A stretch of DNA of 64,000 nucleotides from Heterocephalus glaber (taxonomy: Eukaryota; Chordata; Mammalia; Rodentia; Bathyergidae): the NCBI RefSeq assembly GCF_000247695.1, contig NW_004624732.1, positions 19,299,808-19,363,807 on the forward strand, in the 5' to 3' direction. The notes under the pieces were generated by a model. The model had not been told where the DNA came from and ran no database searches. It saw nothing but the letters and a program-made list of their open reading frames with translations. The translations under genes and the position numbers were made by a program. Below, in pieces: positions 9,946 through 21,276 of this stretch (its first letter is position 1; every line of letters begins with the position of its first letter).

Positions 9946-12908
9946 ATCAAAAAAGGAAAGAAAAGGCCCAAATCCATGCAATTAGGAATGAAAAGAGTGA
10001 AATTACAACAGACACAGCAGAAATCCAGAGGATCATCAATACCTACTTCGAGAACCCATACACCAATAAGATGGAAAACACAAAAACAATGAACAGACTT
10101 CTAGGTACATATGAATTACCAAAGTTGAACGAAGAAGACATAAACATTCTAAACAACACAATATCAATCAAAGAAATTGAAAACATAATAAAAAATTTAA
10201 AAAAGAAAAGCCTGGATACTGATGGCTTCACTGCTGAATTCTACAAGATATTTAGAGAAGACTGTTTAAACAAACTCAATGAAATTGAAAGGAAGGCAAT
10301 ACTCCCAAATGCTTTCCTGAAAGGAAGTATCACCTTGATACCAAAAAGTGGAGAAAGACTCAATTGAAAAAGAGAACTATAGGCCAATCTCACTAATGAA
10401 CATAGATGTAAAAATCCTTAATAAGACACTGGCAAATAGAATGCAGAAGATCAAGAACAAGATCATACACCCTGACCAAGTGGGATTCATCCCAGGGATG
10501 CAGGGATGGTTCAACATACGCAAATCAATCAATGTAATACACTATATCTATAGGGCCAAGGACAAAAATCATATGATCATCTCAATAGATGCAGCTAAGT
10601 GTTCCACAAAATCCAACACCCATTCATGATAAAAACCCTACAGAAACTTGGAATAGATGGTCTCTACCTCAACCTGATAAAACCCATCTATGAAAAACCA
10701 ACAGCCAATATCATACTAAAAGGTTAAAAACTCAAATCCTTCACACTAAAATCAGGAACAAGACAAGGATGTCCACTATCACCACTCCTGTTCAATATAG
10801 TTTTGGAAACATTAGCCACAGCAATTATACAAGAGAAAGAAATAAAAGGAATAAAGATAGGAAACAAAGAATTTAAATTGTTATTATTGGCAGATGACAT
10901 GATACTCTATATAGAAGGCCCCAAGAACTCCACCAAAAGTCTTCTAGACTTATTAACCAAATTCAGTAGAGTAGTTGGATACAAATTCAGCACACAAAAA
11001 TCAATAGCATAACTGTACATGAATAACAGACTCACTGAGAGAGGAACTGGGGAAACAACTCCTTTCACAATAGCATACATAAAAGTGAAATACCTAGGAA
11101 TCAACCTAACAAAAGAAATAAAAGACCTCTACTCTGAAAACTATAGCACTCTGAAAAAAGAGAGCAAAGTGGATAACAGAAAATGGAAAGACATTCCTTG
11201 CTCCTGGTTAGAAAGAACCAATATAGTGAAAATGGCCATACTTCCAAAACTGCTACATAGATTCAATGCAATCTCAATTGAAATTCCAACAGCATACTTC
11301 ACAGAGCTTGAAAAAGCAATCCAAAAATGCATTTGAAACAAGAAGAGACTGAGAATAGCAAAAGGATTTCTAGGCAACAAAGACAAAGTAGGGGATATCA
11401 CAATCCCCAACTTGAAACTATACTACAAAGCTATTTTAATGAAAACAACATGGTGCTGGCAAAGAAACAGACCTGAGGATCAGTGGAATAGATTAGAAGA
11501 TGCAGAAACAACTCTAGATATACTCAGCCACCTCATCTTTGACAAAGGAGCCAAACAACATCAATGGAGGAAAGATAGCCTCTTTAATAAATCGTGCTGG
11601 AAAAATTGGATTTCACCTTGCCAAAGATTAAAACTAGACTTATATCTCACACCACGCACTAAACTAAAATCAAAATGCATCAAATATCTAAATATTAAAA
11701 TAGAAACACTAAACCAGCTGGAAGAGAGATTAGGTAGAACTCTTGAAAACAATGGTGTAGAACAAGTTTTCATGAACATAACATCAGTAGCACGGAAACT
11801 GGCACAAAGAATCAACAAGTGGGATCTCTTCTTATTAAAAAGCTTCTGCACCACAAAAGACACTACTAACAGAGTGAATAGACAATCCACAATGTGGGAA
11901 AAAATTCTAGCTATTCCAGCTATTCCTCAGAAAAATGTCTAGTATCTAGAGTATATAACAAACATACAAAAATCAGACCTCCCAAATTTAAAGACCCAAT
12001 CCAAAAATGGGCATCTGAAATGAACAGACATTTCTCAAAGAGGTAGAAAGAGCAAATAAACACATGAAAAAATGTTCAATATCACTGGTGATTTGCAACA
12101 TGCAAGTGAAAACAACACTGAGATTCCACCTCATCCCAGAAAGAATGATTGCTATCAATAAATCAGCCAATAACAAATGCTGGTGGGTTGTGGGGAAAAA
12201 GGAACCCTGCTTCACTGTTGTTGTGAATGTAGACTGGCAAAAGTACTGTGGAAATTAGAATGAAGATACCTCAAAAAATTAGGATTAGAGGTCCCCTTTG
12301 ACCCATCTATTCCCCTTCTGGGTATCTTCCCAAAAGAATGAAAAGAATCATACCACAGCGATATATGTGCACCCATGTTAATAGAGGCACAGTTTGTAAT
12401 AGCTAAAAGTTAGAAACAGCCCAACTGCCCATCAAATGGAGACTGGATAAAGAAATTGTGTTTTGTTTTGTTTTTTCCTAAAATGGAGTACTACTCAGCC
12501 ATAAGAATGAGAAACTAGAGACATTTTAGCTAAATGAATGTACATTGAGGTGATACTCTTAAGTGAAATAAATGATACACGTGTAAATACCAAATAGTTT
12601 CTCTAGTGTGAGAAACTGAAAGTATACCTAAGGATCAAAATCTATAATAGATGCTGTGAAATAGGAAGAAAAGGTCCAAGCAGAAGTGGGAGGAGTAGGG
12701 GAAATGAAAAAATGGAAAGGAAAAAATATGAGAAAAAAAATGGAAACAAATTCTTTGTAAATAGGGAGGAGTGGAGAGTTGAATGGAAGGCAGGGAAATG
12801 GGGAAAAAAACAAGAACCAAGACATATTATGTAAAGGTACAAATTCCCAATGATGAATGTTAGCATACTGTATAACTAAAATGTACCAATAACATTAATG
12901 AATTTTAA
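9946..12908 (+). mobile_element. 5'-truncated L1 with most of ORF2 and a 3' UTR
   Basis: Starts in the N-terminal part of the RT domain and runs to the L1 3' end. The ORF2 reading is broken into pieces: 10071-10367 ([22 protein letters not shown]), 10348-10629 ([23 protein letters not shown]), 10803-11012 with the RT box [10 protein letters not shown] at 10881-10910, 11019-11336, 11412-11942 (WQRNRPEDQWNRLEDAE) and 12064-12258. The ADD pair is intact but stops and frameshifts elsewhere make ORF2 dead. The purine-rich 3' UTR occupies about 12460-12900 and ends in the shared L1 tail (ACATATTATGTAAAGGTACA, ATTAATGAATTTTAAAAAAA). Confidence 0.93.
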
Positions 12909-12911
12909 AAA

Positions 12912-13172
12912 AATATTCCATTGGGAAAGTGCACAAGAGAGGGGGGGAGAGGGAAAAGGAAGTATAGAGTAGAAAAGACCCATGAAAATAAAAATGAAAT
13001 GGAAAGGAAGTTCTTGTAAATAAGAAAAGGAAGAGGGATAGAAGGGGGGAAGGGGATTGGGAAAAATAAGAATTAAGATATATCATGTAGAGGTATAAAT
13101 TCCATAAAATAAATGTGTTCATTATGTATATGTGAATTGTACCAATATACTTAATGATTAAAAAAAGAAAAT
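12912..13172 (+). mobile_element. second L1 3'-UTR tail in tandem
   Basis: Repeats the end of the previous element: purine-rich GGAAAGGAAGTTCTTGTAAA, then GATATATCATGTAGAGGTATAAATTCC, GTACCAATATACTTAATGATTAAAAAAAG. Only the last 260 bases of an L1 are present. It is either a separate severely truncated insertion or the original tail of the twin-primed L1 at 8.0-9.9 kb after internal loss. Confidence 0.85.
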
Positions 13173-13356
13173 AAAATGTTTTGAATGCCTCTGCAGAGAC
13201 ATTGAAGGTGCCGTACATGGAAAAAATTACCAGAGTTCATTTGTTCATTACACTGAACAGCTTCTAAATTGGCCTCTGATAACCTCACAATGCAATTTTC
13301 ACACTCTTGCATAATCCTCAAGCCCTTGAAAGTAGCTGAAATTAGTCTCCCTTCTT

Positions 13357-13425
13357 TTTTGATCAAACTCAGGTCCTTGCGCTTGCGCAGCAGGCGGTGA
13401 AACCACTGAGCTAAACCCCCGGCCC
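13357..13425 (-). repeat. ID-type SINE with short tail
   Basis: Minus strand begins GGGCCGGGGGTTTAGCTCAG and has GTTTCACCGCCTGCTGCGCA in the middle. It is flanked by a perfect 14-base duplication TAGTCTCCCTTCTT (13343-13356 and 13426-13439). The usual GGTACC before the tail is absent and the tail is only a few A long, so the 3' end is reduced. Confidence 0.95.
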
Positions 13426-13439
13426 TAGTCTCCCTTCTT

Positions 13440-14103
13440 GTGAAAAACAGGTGTATGAAATGGGAAGAAGACACATTCCCCTTATGTTTTTCAGATTTAA
13501 TGAACCAAAATTCATGATATCTAGTTAAACTTTAAGTCCAGGTGGCATTTTTTGAAGTATCAGCATGTTCCTTGTAATATTCAGAAGATATCTACTCTAA
13601 AAAATACTTATCAGAAAATTAAATTTAACTAGGCATCCTGTATTTTCATCTGGCCAATCTACACCACCTTGGAATCACCCCAAAGTGAAAGAGATTATGG
13701 AATGCCAGTCCCTTAATTATGTTATAAATCACTGCAGCTTTCATCCTGGTCTGGGTGTATTTTCTCACTTATTTGCTCTGAGAGAACCTACCTCCCTATT
13801 GAGAGGGTCTTGCAGTAAGGAAAGGAATAATATCTTTGATCAACAGACACTAAGAAATTGCGATGTGACCATAGTGCTATGAGTGAACTTGAAAATTTCT
13901 ACCCTCCCCTGGAGATTTTGGAGGTCTGTCACTCTAACACCTGGACTACAATCTGTTTGAGCCTGAGGTCTGCTCAGATTCCTGACTCACAGAAACCATG
14001 AAATGATAAATATTTATTGTGCTATACTCCTATGCTTAGGGTTATGCTTTATGCAGCAATGGGTAACAAGTCCACTCCCCAAGATAGTCAGCTGTTTTCT
14101 TTT
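13440..14103. other. no recognised feature
   Basis: Apparently single-copy DNA between two retroposons. The 65-codon ORF at 13685-13882 is short and has no recognisable content. Confidence 0.65.
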
Positions 14104-15548
14104 TTTAAAAATTCTTTTAGTTCTTTTATTGGTACATTTTAGGTATACAATTCATTTACATTTATCATTGAGTGTTTGTAAGTGTACATGATATATCTTG
14201 GTTCTTATTTCTTCCCCCATTACCTGTGCACCCTTCACCCCCTCCGCCCTTCCCTATTTACAAAGATTTCATTTCCATATTTTTTTCTTTTCTCATAATT
14301 TTTCCTTTCCCTCTTTTCCTTTCCCCTTCCCTTCCCTTCACTCCTTCATCTTTGGACCTTTTTTTGTATTTCAAAATATCAATTATTCATTTTAATCATT
14401 TTAAACTTGTTTGCACTATCAGCTTCTCACACTAGTGAAACTATTCGGTATTTACACGTGTGTCCTATTTATTTCACTTAGGAGTATGGCCTCGATATGC
14501 ATCCATTTAGCTATAAATGACAGCAGTTTTTCATTCTTTATGGCTGAGTGGTACTCCTTTTTAAAAAAAAACACATTTTCTTTATCCAATTTCCAGTTGA
14601 TGGGCACTTGGGCTGCTTCCAAGCTTCAGTTATTACAAACTGTGTTGCTATGAATATGGATGCACATATATCACTGTAGTATGATCCTTTTAATTCTTTT
14701 GGGAAGACACCCTGGAAGAGAATAGCTGGGTCAACTGGGACTTCCAGTCCTAGTTCTTTGAGGTATCTCCATACTGATTTCCACAGTGCTTGCACCAGTC
14801 TACACTCCCACCAGCAGTGGAGCAGTGTTTCTCTTTCCCCACAGCCCTGCCAGCATTTGTTATTGGTTGATTTCTTGATAGCAGCCAATCTTTCTGGAGT
14901 GAAGTGGAATCTCAGCGTTATTTTCATTTGCATCTCTCGAATGACAAGTGATGTTGAACATTTTTTCATATGTTTATTTGCCATTTCTACTTCTTTGTCT
15001 GAGAAATGTCTGTTCATTTCAGATGCCCATTTTCTGATTGCATGTTTAAACTTGGGAGGTCTAATTTTTTAAAGTTCTTTATAGATTCTAGATAGTAGAG
15101 TTTTGTCTGAGGAATATCTGGTGAAAATTTTTTCCCACATTGTGGGTTGTCTCTTCATACTGCTGGTGGTTTCTCTTGTTGTGCAGAAGCTTTTTAATAA
15201 GAAGAGATACCACTCATTGATTGTGTGTGCTAATTTGCAGGCAACTGAGGTTTTGTTCATAAAATCTTTTCCTACACCAATGTCTTCAAGAATTCTACCT
15301 AACCTCTATTCCAGCCAATTCAGTGTTTCTATTTTAATATTTAGATCTTTAATCCATTTCGATTTTAGTTTAGTTCATGGTGAGAGACATAGGTTTAGTT
15401 TTAATCTTTGGCAAGCTGAAACCCAATTTTTCCAGCACTATTTATTAAAGAGGCTATCTTTCCTCCAGTGAGGGTGTTTGGGTCCTTTGTCGAAGATGAG
15501 GTGGCTGGAGTTGTTTCTGCATCTTCTAATCTGTTCCACTGGTCCTCA
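14104..15548 (-). mobile_element. 5'-truncated L1: 3' UTR and ORF2 C-terminal half
   Basis: The L1 3' end lies at 14104 (TTCTTTTATTGGTACATTTTAGG on the plus strand). The polypyrimidine 3' UTR reaches about 14400 and ORF2 is antisense up to 15548. The minus-strand frame 14538-15017 is open for 159 codons and carries the L1 C-terminal cysteine/histidine cluster: NNKCWQGCGE, then LLHCWWECRLVQALW. The region upstream (15069-15480) codes [25 protein letters not shown] sequence in broken frames. Truncated within the DQWNRLEDAE segment. It is less decayed than the L1 at window start. Confidence 0.93.
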
Positions 15549-15624
15549 GGTAGGTATAGCTTTCTTATAAAGAATTATAAAGAGAAACTGTTAGAAAGTA
15601 AACCAGTGGAATAAGCTGTGTGGT

Positions 15625-15745
15625 GATAATGATCATCAGAGTTACCAAGCACTTTCTCTGTATGGAGTAAATGGTAATCTCATATGTATTAACTCAATTG
15701 CTAGACACACTTTGTGAAGGGAGGGACACATTATAGGTAATTTGG
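15625..15745 (-). repeat. MIR SINE fragment (candidate)
   Basis: TACCAAGCACTTTCTCTGTATGG..ATCTCATATGTATTAACTCAATT follows the order of antisense MIR core and tail (…CACTTACTATGTGCC..GTATTAACTCATTTAATC). Heavily diverged, as expected for this mammal-wide family. Confidence 0.5.
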
Positions 15746-16880
15746 CAGACAGATAATAGAATGAAGATGCTCATCAACTTATGATAAGATTATGTCTCAG
15801 TAAACTCATTGCAAATTGAAGATTTCATAAATAAAAATGTATTTAATACACATTATCTACTGACCATCACAGTTTAGCCTATGAACATGTTTGTGACCTT
15901 GACATTAGCTCTGTGAGAGAATATCTTGGTACATAATGTTAGTCTAGAATAATAACAAATTTCAAATTTGGAGTACAGTTTCTATTAAATATGTTCTGTT
16001 TTTCACCATAATAAAGCAAAAAACCCCCAATAAATCTTGTTGAACCATAATTAAGTCAGGATCATCTGGAATTTGTTCAAAGTCACAGCACAGAATGTTG
16101 GACCTAAAACCTGACCACATATAATGACTATTCAGAGCCTGTACTGTGAATTGCCATACTGTCATTTTCCTCATGATTTGCCAGTTTCTAATCCAGAAAG
16201 CTAGTCCAGCATTAACTGCATGAGACGCTTCTCTGGATGCAAAGCTGAGGTAAGTATTCTTTAGAATCATTACTGTGGCTCCTTATATTACTCTACATAG
16301 TTAAGATCCTGTACTTCATTTATTAATTTTCATATGTATTGTATATAAATATATATTTCATGCAACACATATTATACTTATGTATAATATTAACAGAAAT
16401 GTTCTGTGGAAGAAAAAACTAATTTTTGCACTTTGAATTTATTCCTTTTATACTCTAAGGTGAAAGACAATGCATTTTTAATAACAATGTATTTTTTGGA
16501 TAAAGGGTTGAAAAAGAGGTAAAAGTCTATTGTATCTATTAAATATTATTTTTTACAAAATTGCATTGTATTAATATGACATCAACTGAATTGTTCCTTA
16601 TTCTGAAAAGAATAGACTTATTTTAAGGTAAGGTTGAATCAAAGAAAATCTAGTGCCTGACTTCAGCAAATCAGTAGATTCTGGACCAGGTTCAAAGCAA
16701 GGATGCTAGAATCAGTCATAGCCCTCAAACACCTACACTCTGGAGGATTTCTAGACAGCTAACAAGGAGATAATTTGAACATCTGGGGTCCACTTGTCTG
16801 CATGTGAAGGGTTTAAGGTGTCTGTACTCTCAAGAGAAATCAATAAACTGGTATAATTGTGCCACGAACAAAGAGATTGA
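15746..16880. other. no recognised feature
   Basis: AT-rich DNA with no gene model. The 102-codon minus frame at 15962-16270 has no recognisable domain and no conserved context. Confidence 0.6.
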
Positions 16881-16884
16881 AGAC

Positions 16885-17690
16885 CCTTGTTAAATATATT
16901 GAATATCCATTATGTGTAAGGCAGAGGGCTAAGCAGTGAGGATACAGAGATAGATATTCTCAGACACCTGATAATTTACAAATTGAAGCATATAATTATC
17001 ATTTCATAAGTGTGTTGATGGTGAAATATACAAGGGGCCAGGGAACAGACAAGATGCAGCACCTCATGGGATATTACAGAGTGGGTGATTCTTGGATATA
17101 TTTTTATGGGGTTGTCTGTCAGTTTTATGAGACTGAAGAGAGCATTCCAGTTAAGGTGCACAATTTGTGAAAAGGTATTAACATAGAGGGGAGAATGGCA
17201 TATTTGGGAATTCACAAGTGCTTCTATATTGCTGGAGTGGGAATACAAAGAACAGTTCTGTAGGAGGAGGAGGAGCACGTAGATGAGGACCAGTTCACAA
17301 AGGGTATTCTGTCTGTGCACATGAAGCTAGATGTTATACTACAGATAATGAGAAGTCAATTAAAATTTTTTCATGGGATATACATCATCTCAAATGGAAT
17401 TTAAAAATTTTTCACAGGAACAGATATGGAAAATTTCTTTTAGAAATTTCCACTGAGGATAAGTACATAGGAACAGTAGAAGTGGAAAAGGAAGGTGTTA
17501 CTGCAGTCCAGTGGCAAATGCAAAGAATCCAGCTAAGGTGATGTCATGGGAACTGCGAGGTTGTGAAGAATTACAGAAGTATTTGAGTAATAGCAAAAGG
17601 AGAGTAACTTTAATGATCAGTTAGTTGATGAGTGTGAGAAGCAGAAAATAATATTTACCCCAGATTTCTGGCTTCAACGCCATGAGACTG
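16885..17690. repeat. ancient LINE relic (CR1/L2-like), diverged
   Basis: The plus strand follows the order of a common mammal-wide repeat: TGTAAGGCAGAGGGCTAAGCAGTGAGGATACAGAG, GAGAGCATTCCAGTTAAGG, TTTGTGAAAAGG, GATGTTATACTACAGATAATGAGAAGTCAATTAAA, TTACTGCAGTCCAGTGG, CCCCAGATTTCTGGCTTCAA. From memory this corresponds to an old CR1-clade LINE with its RT sense on the other strand. I am sure that it is an old dispersed repeat and less sure of the family. Confidence 0.5.
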
Positions 17691-19889
17691 GAAGTATAAA
17701 ATCTCATGTGCTTAGAAGTAAAATGCTAGGAATTACATTAATTTTCTAAGAACATAATTGGAAGGCATTAAATTAACAAAATTAGGATGGCTTTATCACA
17801 GAAATGAGGTTAAACATACCCCAAAACTAATATGGCATATTTAGATGGGTTAGAACAAATTAAGATAGAAAGGGAGAAGCAGAGATCATAATTTTAAAAT
17901 TGTACTTTTAAGAAAACTGCAGCTTCAGGGCACAAAGTTACCCAAGACTATAATATTTCACTTTCAGGAAACTCACTCTAAAAATCTCTGAGCCTGAAAG
18001 AGATAACAAGTCTGTAAATTAAGCCCTTGCCTTTCACCTGTAAATTGAACTTGCATTTTTCCTCTGATACTATAGATTCACAAAGTCTACAGATATCCAA
18101 CCTAAAGATAAAAGCACTAACTGGTCACTGGATCTCTAAACTGCAAACATATACAAATGGTTTGAGCTCTAACCTAGGCTAACGTTAACCTGATAGACAC
18201 CATGAAACACATCTTTAATCTTGTGTCTTGAAGACATCTCAAGACCATCTAAATATCCCTTGTAGTGACAGACTGTAGTGACCCTCTATAGAAGCCTTAT
18301 TTTCTATTTTTTCTCAGTATGTACTTCTTTAACTCTGCCTAATATCATCTCTCTGTGCTTCTTACTGCTATACCCTGAAGCACTTTTCCACAACAAGTCA
18401 AACCCTACTCCATGGGGAGACGCAAGTTGAAGTCTTTATCTCCTTTTTCCTGGGACCTCCTTGGACTCTGTCCAGTGACAGATCCAAGGATCCATCAGAA
18501 ATGTGGGTCCTTTCTGGGTGTTGCTTCAGTTTAAAAAGTTACCTTGTAGTTCAGAATTGCAGCAGGAATTCAAATACTCAGACCTGCATTCTGGGACAAA
18601 GCCAGGAATGTGAAGTAATGAACAAATGGGCATGGACTGCCATCCCCCATTCTAAAGAGCATGTATGAAAATCCTGCCACTCTTCTGTTATGTACTTCAC
18701 TTATCAGATTCTAATCACAGGGCCCCACTCTAGTACAGACTATACTCAAAGTTTACCCTTTATTTTTGGTAATAATAAGCCTAAGATCCTGTTTCTAAGG
18801 ATGACAAGGAGGATATAAGGGTAACTTTTGGTCTCAATGACAAAGGGAATTAAAGTTTGGGAGAGTTATCTAGTTCTGTAAACAGTGCAAAGCCTACACA
18901 AAGAACATATATAGAAAAGGGCCTCAGAAACTATTAAATTGCCTTGAAATATTTTCAGGGCATGAATTTCTGCTTCAGCATTCTTAGATCTTCACTGTTT
19001 TGTAAATTCTACCACATATATCTACTAGGATAACATAGTTTGGGAAGACTAGAAAATTTATATTTGTTTATTTGTGTCCCAAGAGTAGAATTTGATTAGG
19101 ATTTTTTATGAGTTTGGAGGGATATAGTTGGAACTTTGTAGATGGGGGAAGATGTAGGAACAAGGCTACATTATACTGTTTGTATTTGAAATATATTTCT
19201 ATTACCATAGACATACTGAACCAAATACTACTTGTTTATTGGTATACTGTACTAAATCTCTTCTTTCCTTTACCATAAAGGCTATTCTTTTTTTTGTTTG
19301 TTTCTTTTTTCTCCTGTTTGTTTTTTCTTTTTTTTCCCATTTACAGCATAAATACATATTTTTCATAGGAACAATTATAAAGTTTTGGGCACAAAATATT
19401 ATTGTTGTGTTTTTATGGTTGAAGTCTTGTTTTCTTGTTGGCCAAAATGTACAGGCATTTTCAGTATGAGATACTGAGTGCTTGGCAATCATAACCAAGC
19501 AGCTATATGGTTCATCTGTTTGTACATCTTGCTGTAGAATATGCCCCAAGACTCACCAAGAATGAAGTGGTCAACCTGATATGCTTTAAGTCTGAGGCCA
19601 CTATTATGAAGTTAACACCACAACCACACTAAGGTGCAACATGAGGAGCTGGTGTCATGTGGGACATTCTCTGAAACTCTTTTGTTCTCTGTCTTCCTGG
19701 TGGATGACAGGATTGCACATCTGATATCCCCATGAGAGGATGAATCTGTGTGACCACTGGGCCCCGAAGTTTGAGTACATGGGGCACATATCATTCATTT
19801 GCTAGTGCCAGGCTCTACAGATAACTCTGCTTTAGTTATTAGTTTCTGGGGTTACATTGAATCTTTCTAAGGATTCTATTGAGGTTCTC
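17691..19889. other. unassigned DNA
   Basis: No gene or confident repeat. Overlapping frames at 19202-19549 (minus, 115 codons) and 19239-19469 (plus) arise from an A/T-rich patch (TTTTTTCTTTTTTTTCCC) and have low-complexity translations rich in Lys or Phe, so they are not supported as genes. Confidence 0.6.
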
Positions 19890-20269
19890 AGGGTCCTGAG
19901 CAAAAAATTGGACAAGAACACAAAATATATTGTGAGGTTTTATATTTATTAAATGTAGGAAAAAAGTACACTCTGCAGAGTGAGAGTGAGACACTGAAAG
20001 AGCAAGTGCACAGTGGCCAAGAGGTTACTGGTGGATGCCTTTTCTATCCTGCATTCTTCAAATTGAAGTCAGTTCTAGGCTATCCTGTCAAATATCTGCT
20101 TGATTTTGCACCATAATATTTCAAGATAGCAGTTTCTGATGGGCCCCAGGCACAGGACATGGAAACTGTTTTTCTGTGCATGTGTCCTGGATCTCAGTGA
20201 TTAACACGTCACACACATTTACACATTTACCCAGCCATTTAATTGGCTATGCCCTAATCTCCTGCCTCA
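19890..20269 (-). repeat. candidate 3' LTR of the ERV
   Basis: On the minus strand a purine-rich run (TTTTGGGGGAAA) at about 20271-20282 precedes TGAGGCAGGAGATTAGG, which resembles a polypurine tract next to an LTR start. Near the other end are AATAAATATAAAACC and then TGTTCTTGTCCAATTTTTTGCTCA, which looks like an R-U5 end finishing in CA. Length is about 380 bases. No second copy is seen in the window, so this is an inference from layout. It would close the minus-strand ERV whose pol lies at 23.5-27.2 kb. Confidence 0.4.
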
Positions 20270-20865
20270 TTTCCCCCAAAAGATATAAATCCCCACAATT
20301 CTTTATGAGTCCCTGAGTCTGTAGAGGTCTCTGTCTTCATATTGCTACTTCCAGGTGAAAGGGGCTGTAGGTTCTATCTGTTGGGGATTATGTACTTTCT
20401 AAATATCTTGGGATATTCTGGCTCACTGGTGGGGATGAAAAAAATACATATCCATGAGAAGATAATGAGAAAGAGGTTTTATGTTTATGAGTGAAGAACT
20501 GTTAAGCTCCCTGTTCATTGAGAAAAAGCTCAGGGAATTTGTCAGGAAAGTCATGGGCTGTAGTCTGGATCACTATCTGAAGACTTAATAAACTTTACTA
20601 TTAGGTTGAGGATGCATAACCCAAATATGAGAAAGAGTAGATCAGAATATTTATTGGTTTGTCTTCAAAAGTGGTCTATGACAGATTCAGCAATTAGAGA
20701 CTTCATTTTTCCATGTTATTACTTTTTAGTTTTCTACATTGTATTTCAATGCTTCCTGTGGAGCAGAAATTTTGGCAAAGATGGATATTAGGTAAACTAC
20801 CAAGGGCTCAAAAGCAATAGTCTTAGCAAGATAACCCACATTATGAGTCTAATTAAAAATAGGTG
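20270..20865. other. unassigned DNA between the candidate LTR and L1
   Basis: If the ERV is continuous this would be its env/3' region, but no envelope motif is visible on either strand. It contains AATAAA at about 20587. Confidence 0.4.
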
Positions 20866-21275
20866 TGCCAATTTTTTTAGGTTTCTTATTATGAATGGAT
20901 GTTGGCTTTTATCAAATACTTTTTTCTGCTTCTATTAGTGAGATGATCAGGTGGTTTTTGTCCTTCTTCTGTTAATGTGGTATATTACATTTTTGATTTG
21001 CATATGTTAAATCATCCCTGCATCCCTGGAATGAATCTTATTTGGTGATGGTGTACAATTTTTTGGATGAGTTGCTGCATTCCTTTTGCCAGTATCTTAT
21101 TGAGAATCTTTACATCTATATTCATTACTGAGATTGGCTGGTAGATCTCTTTTTTGGTTGGGTCTTGTTCTGGTTTGGTATCAGGGTAAGTCTTGCTTCC
21201 AGGAATGAATTTGGGAGTACTGCTTTCCTTTAGATTTCATTACAGATTTTGAGGTGTATTGGCATTAGATCTTCT
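20866..21275 (-). mobile_element. inverted 5' part of a second twin-primed L1
   Basis: Minus-strand ORF2 RT region. At the low-coordinate end it reads FDKSQHPFIIRN on the minus strand (general order FDK.QHPFMIK). It stops where the plus-strand half at 21277 begins with LNLINAIHNKPTANI. The two are neighbours in ORF2 with about 20 bases lost, the mark of twin priming. Confidence 0.85.
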
Positions 21276-21276
21276 T

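Noticed and set aside
11412..11942. 176-codon open frame, the longest in the window
   Set aside because: It is a piece of L1 ORF2 ([30 protein letters not shown]), not a host gene.
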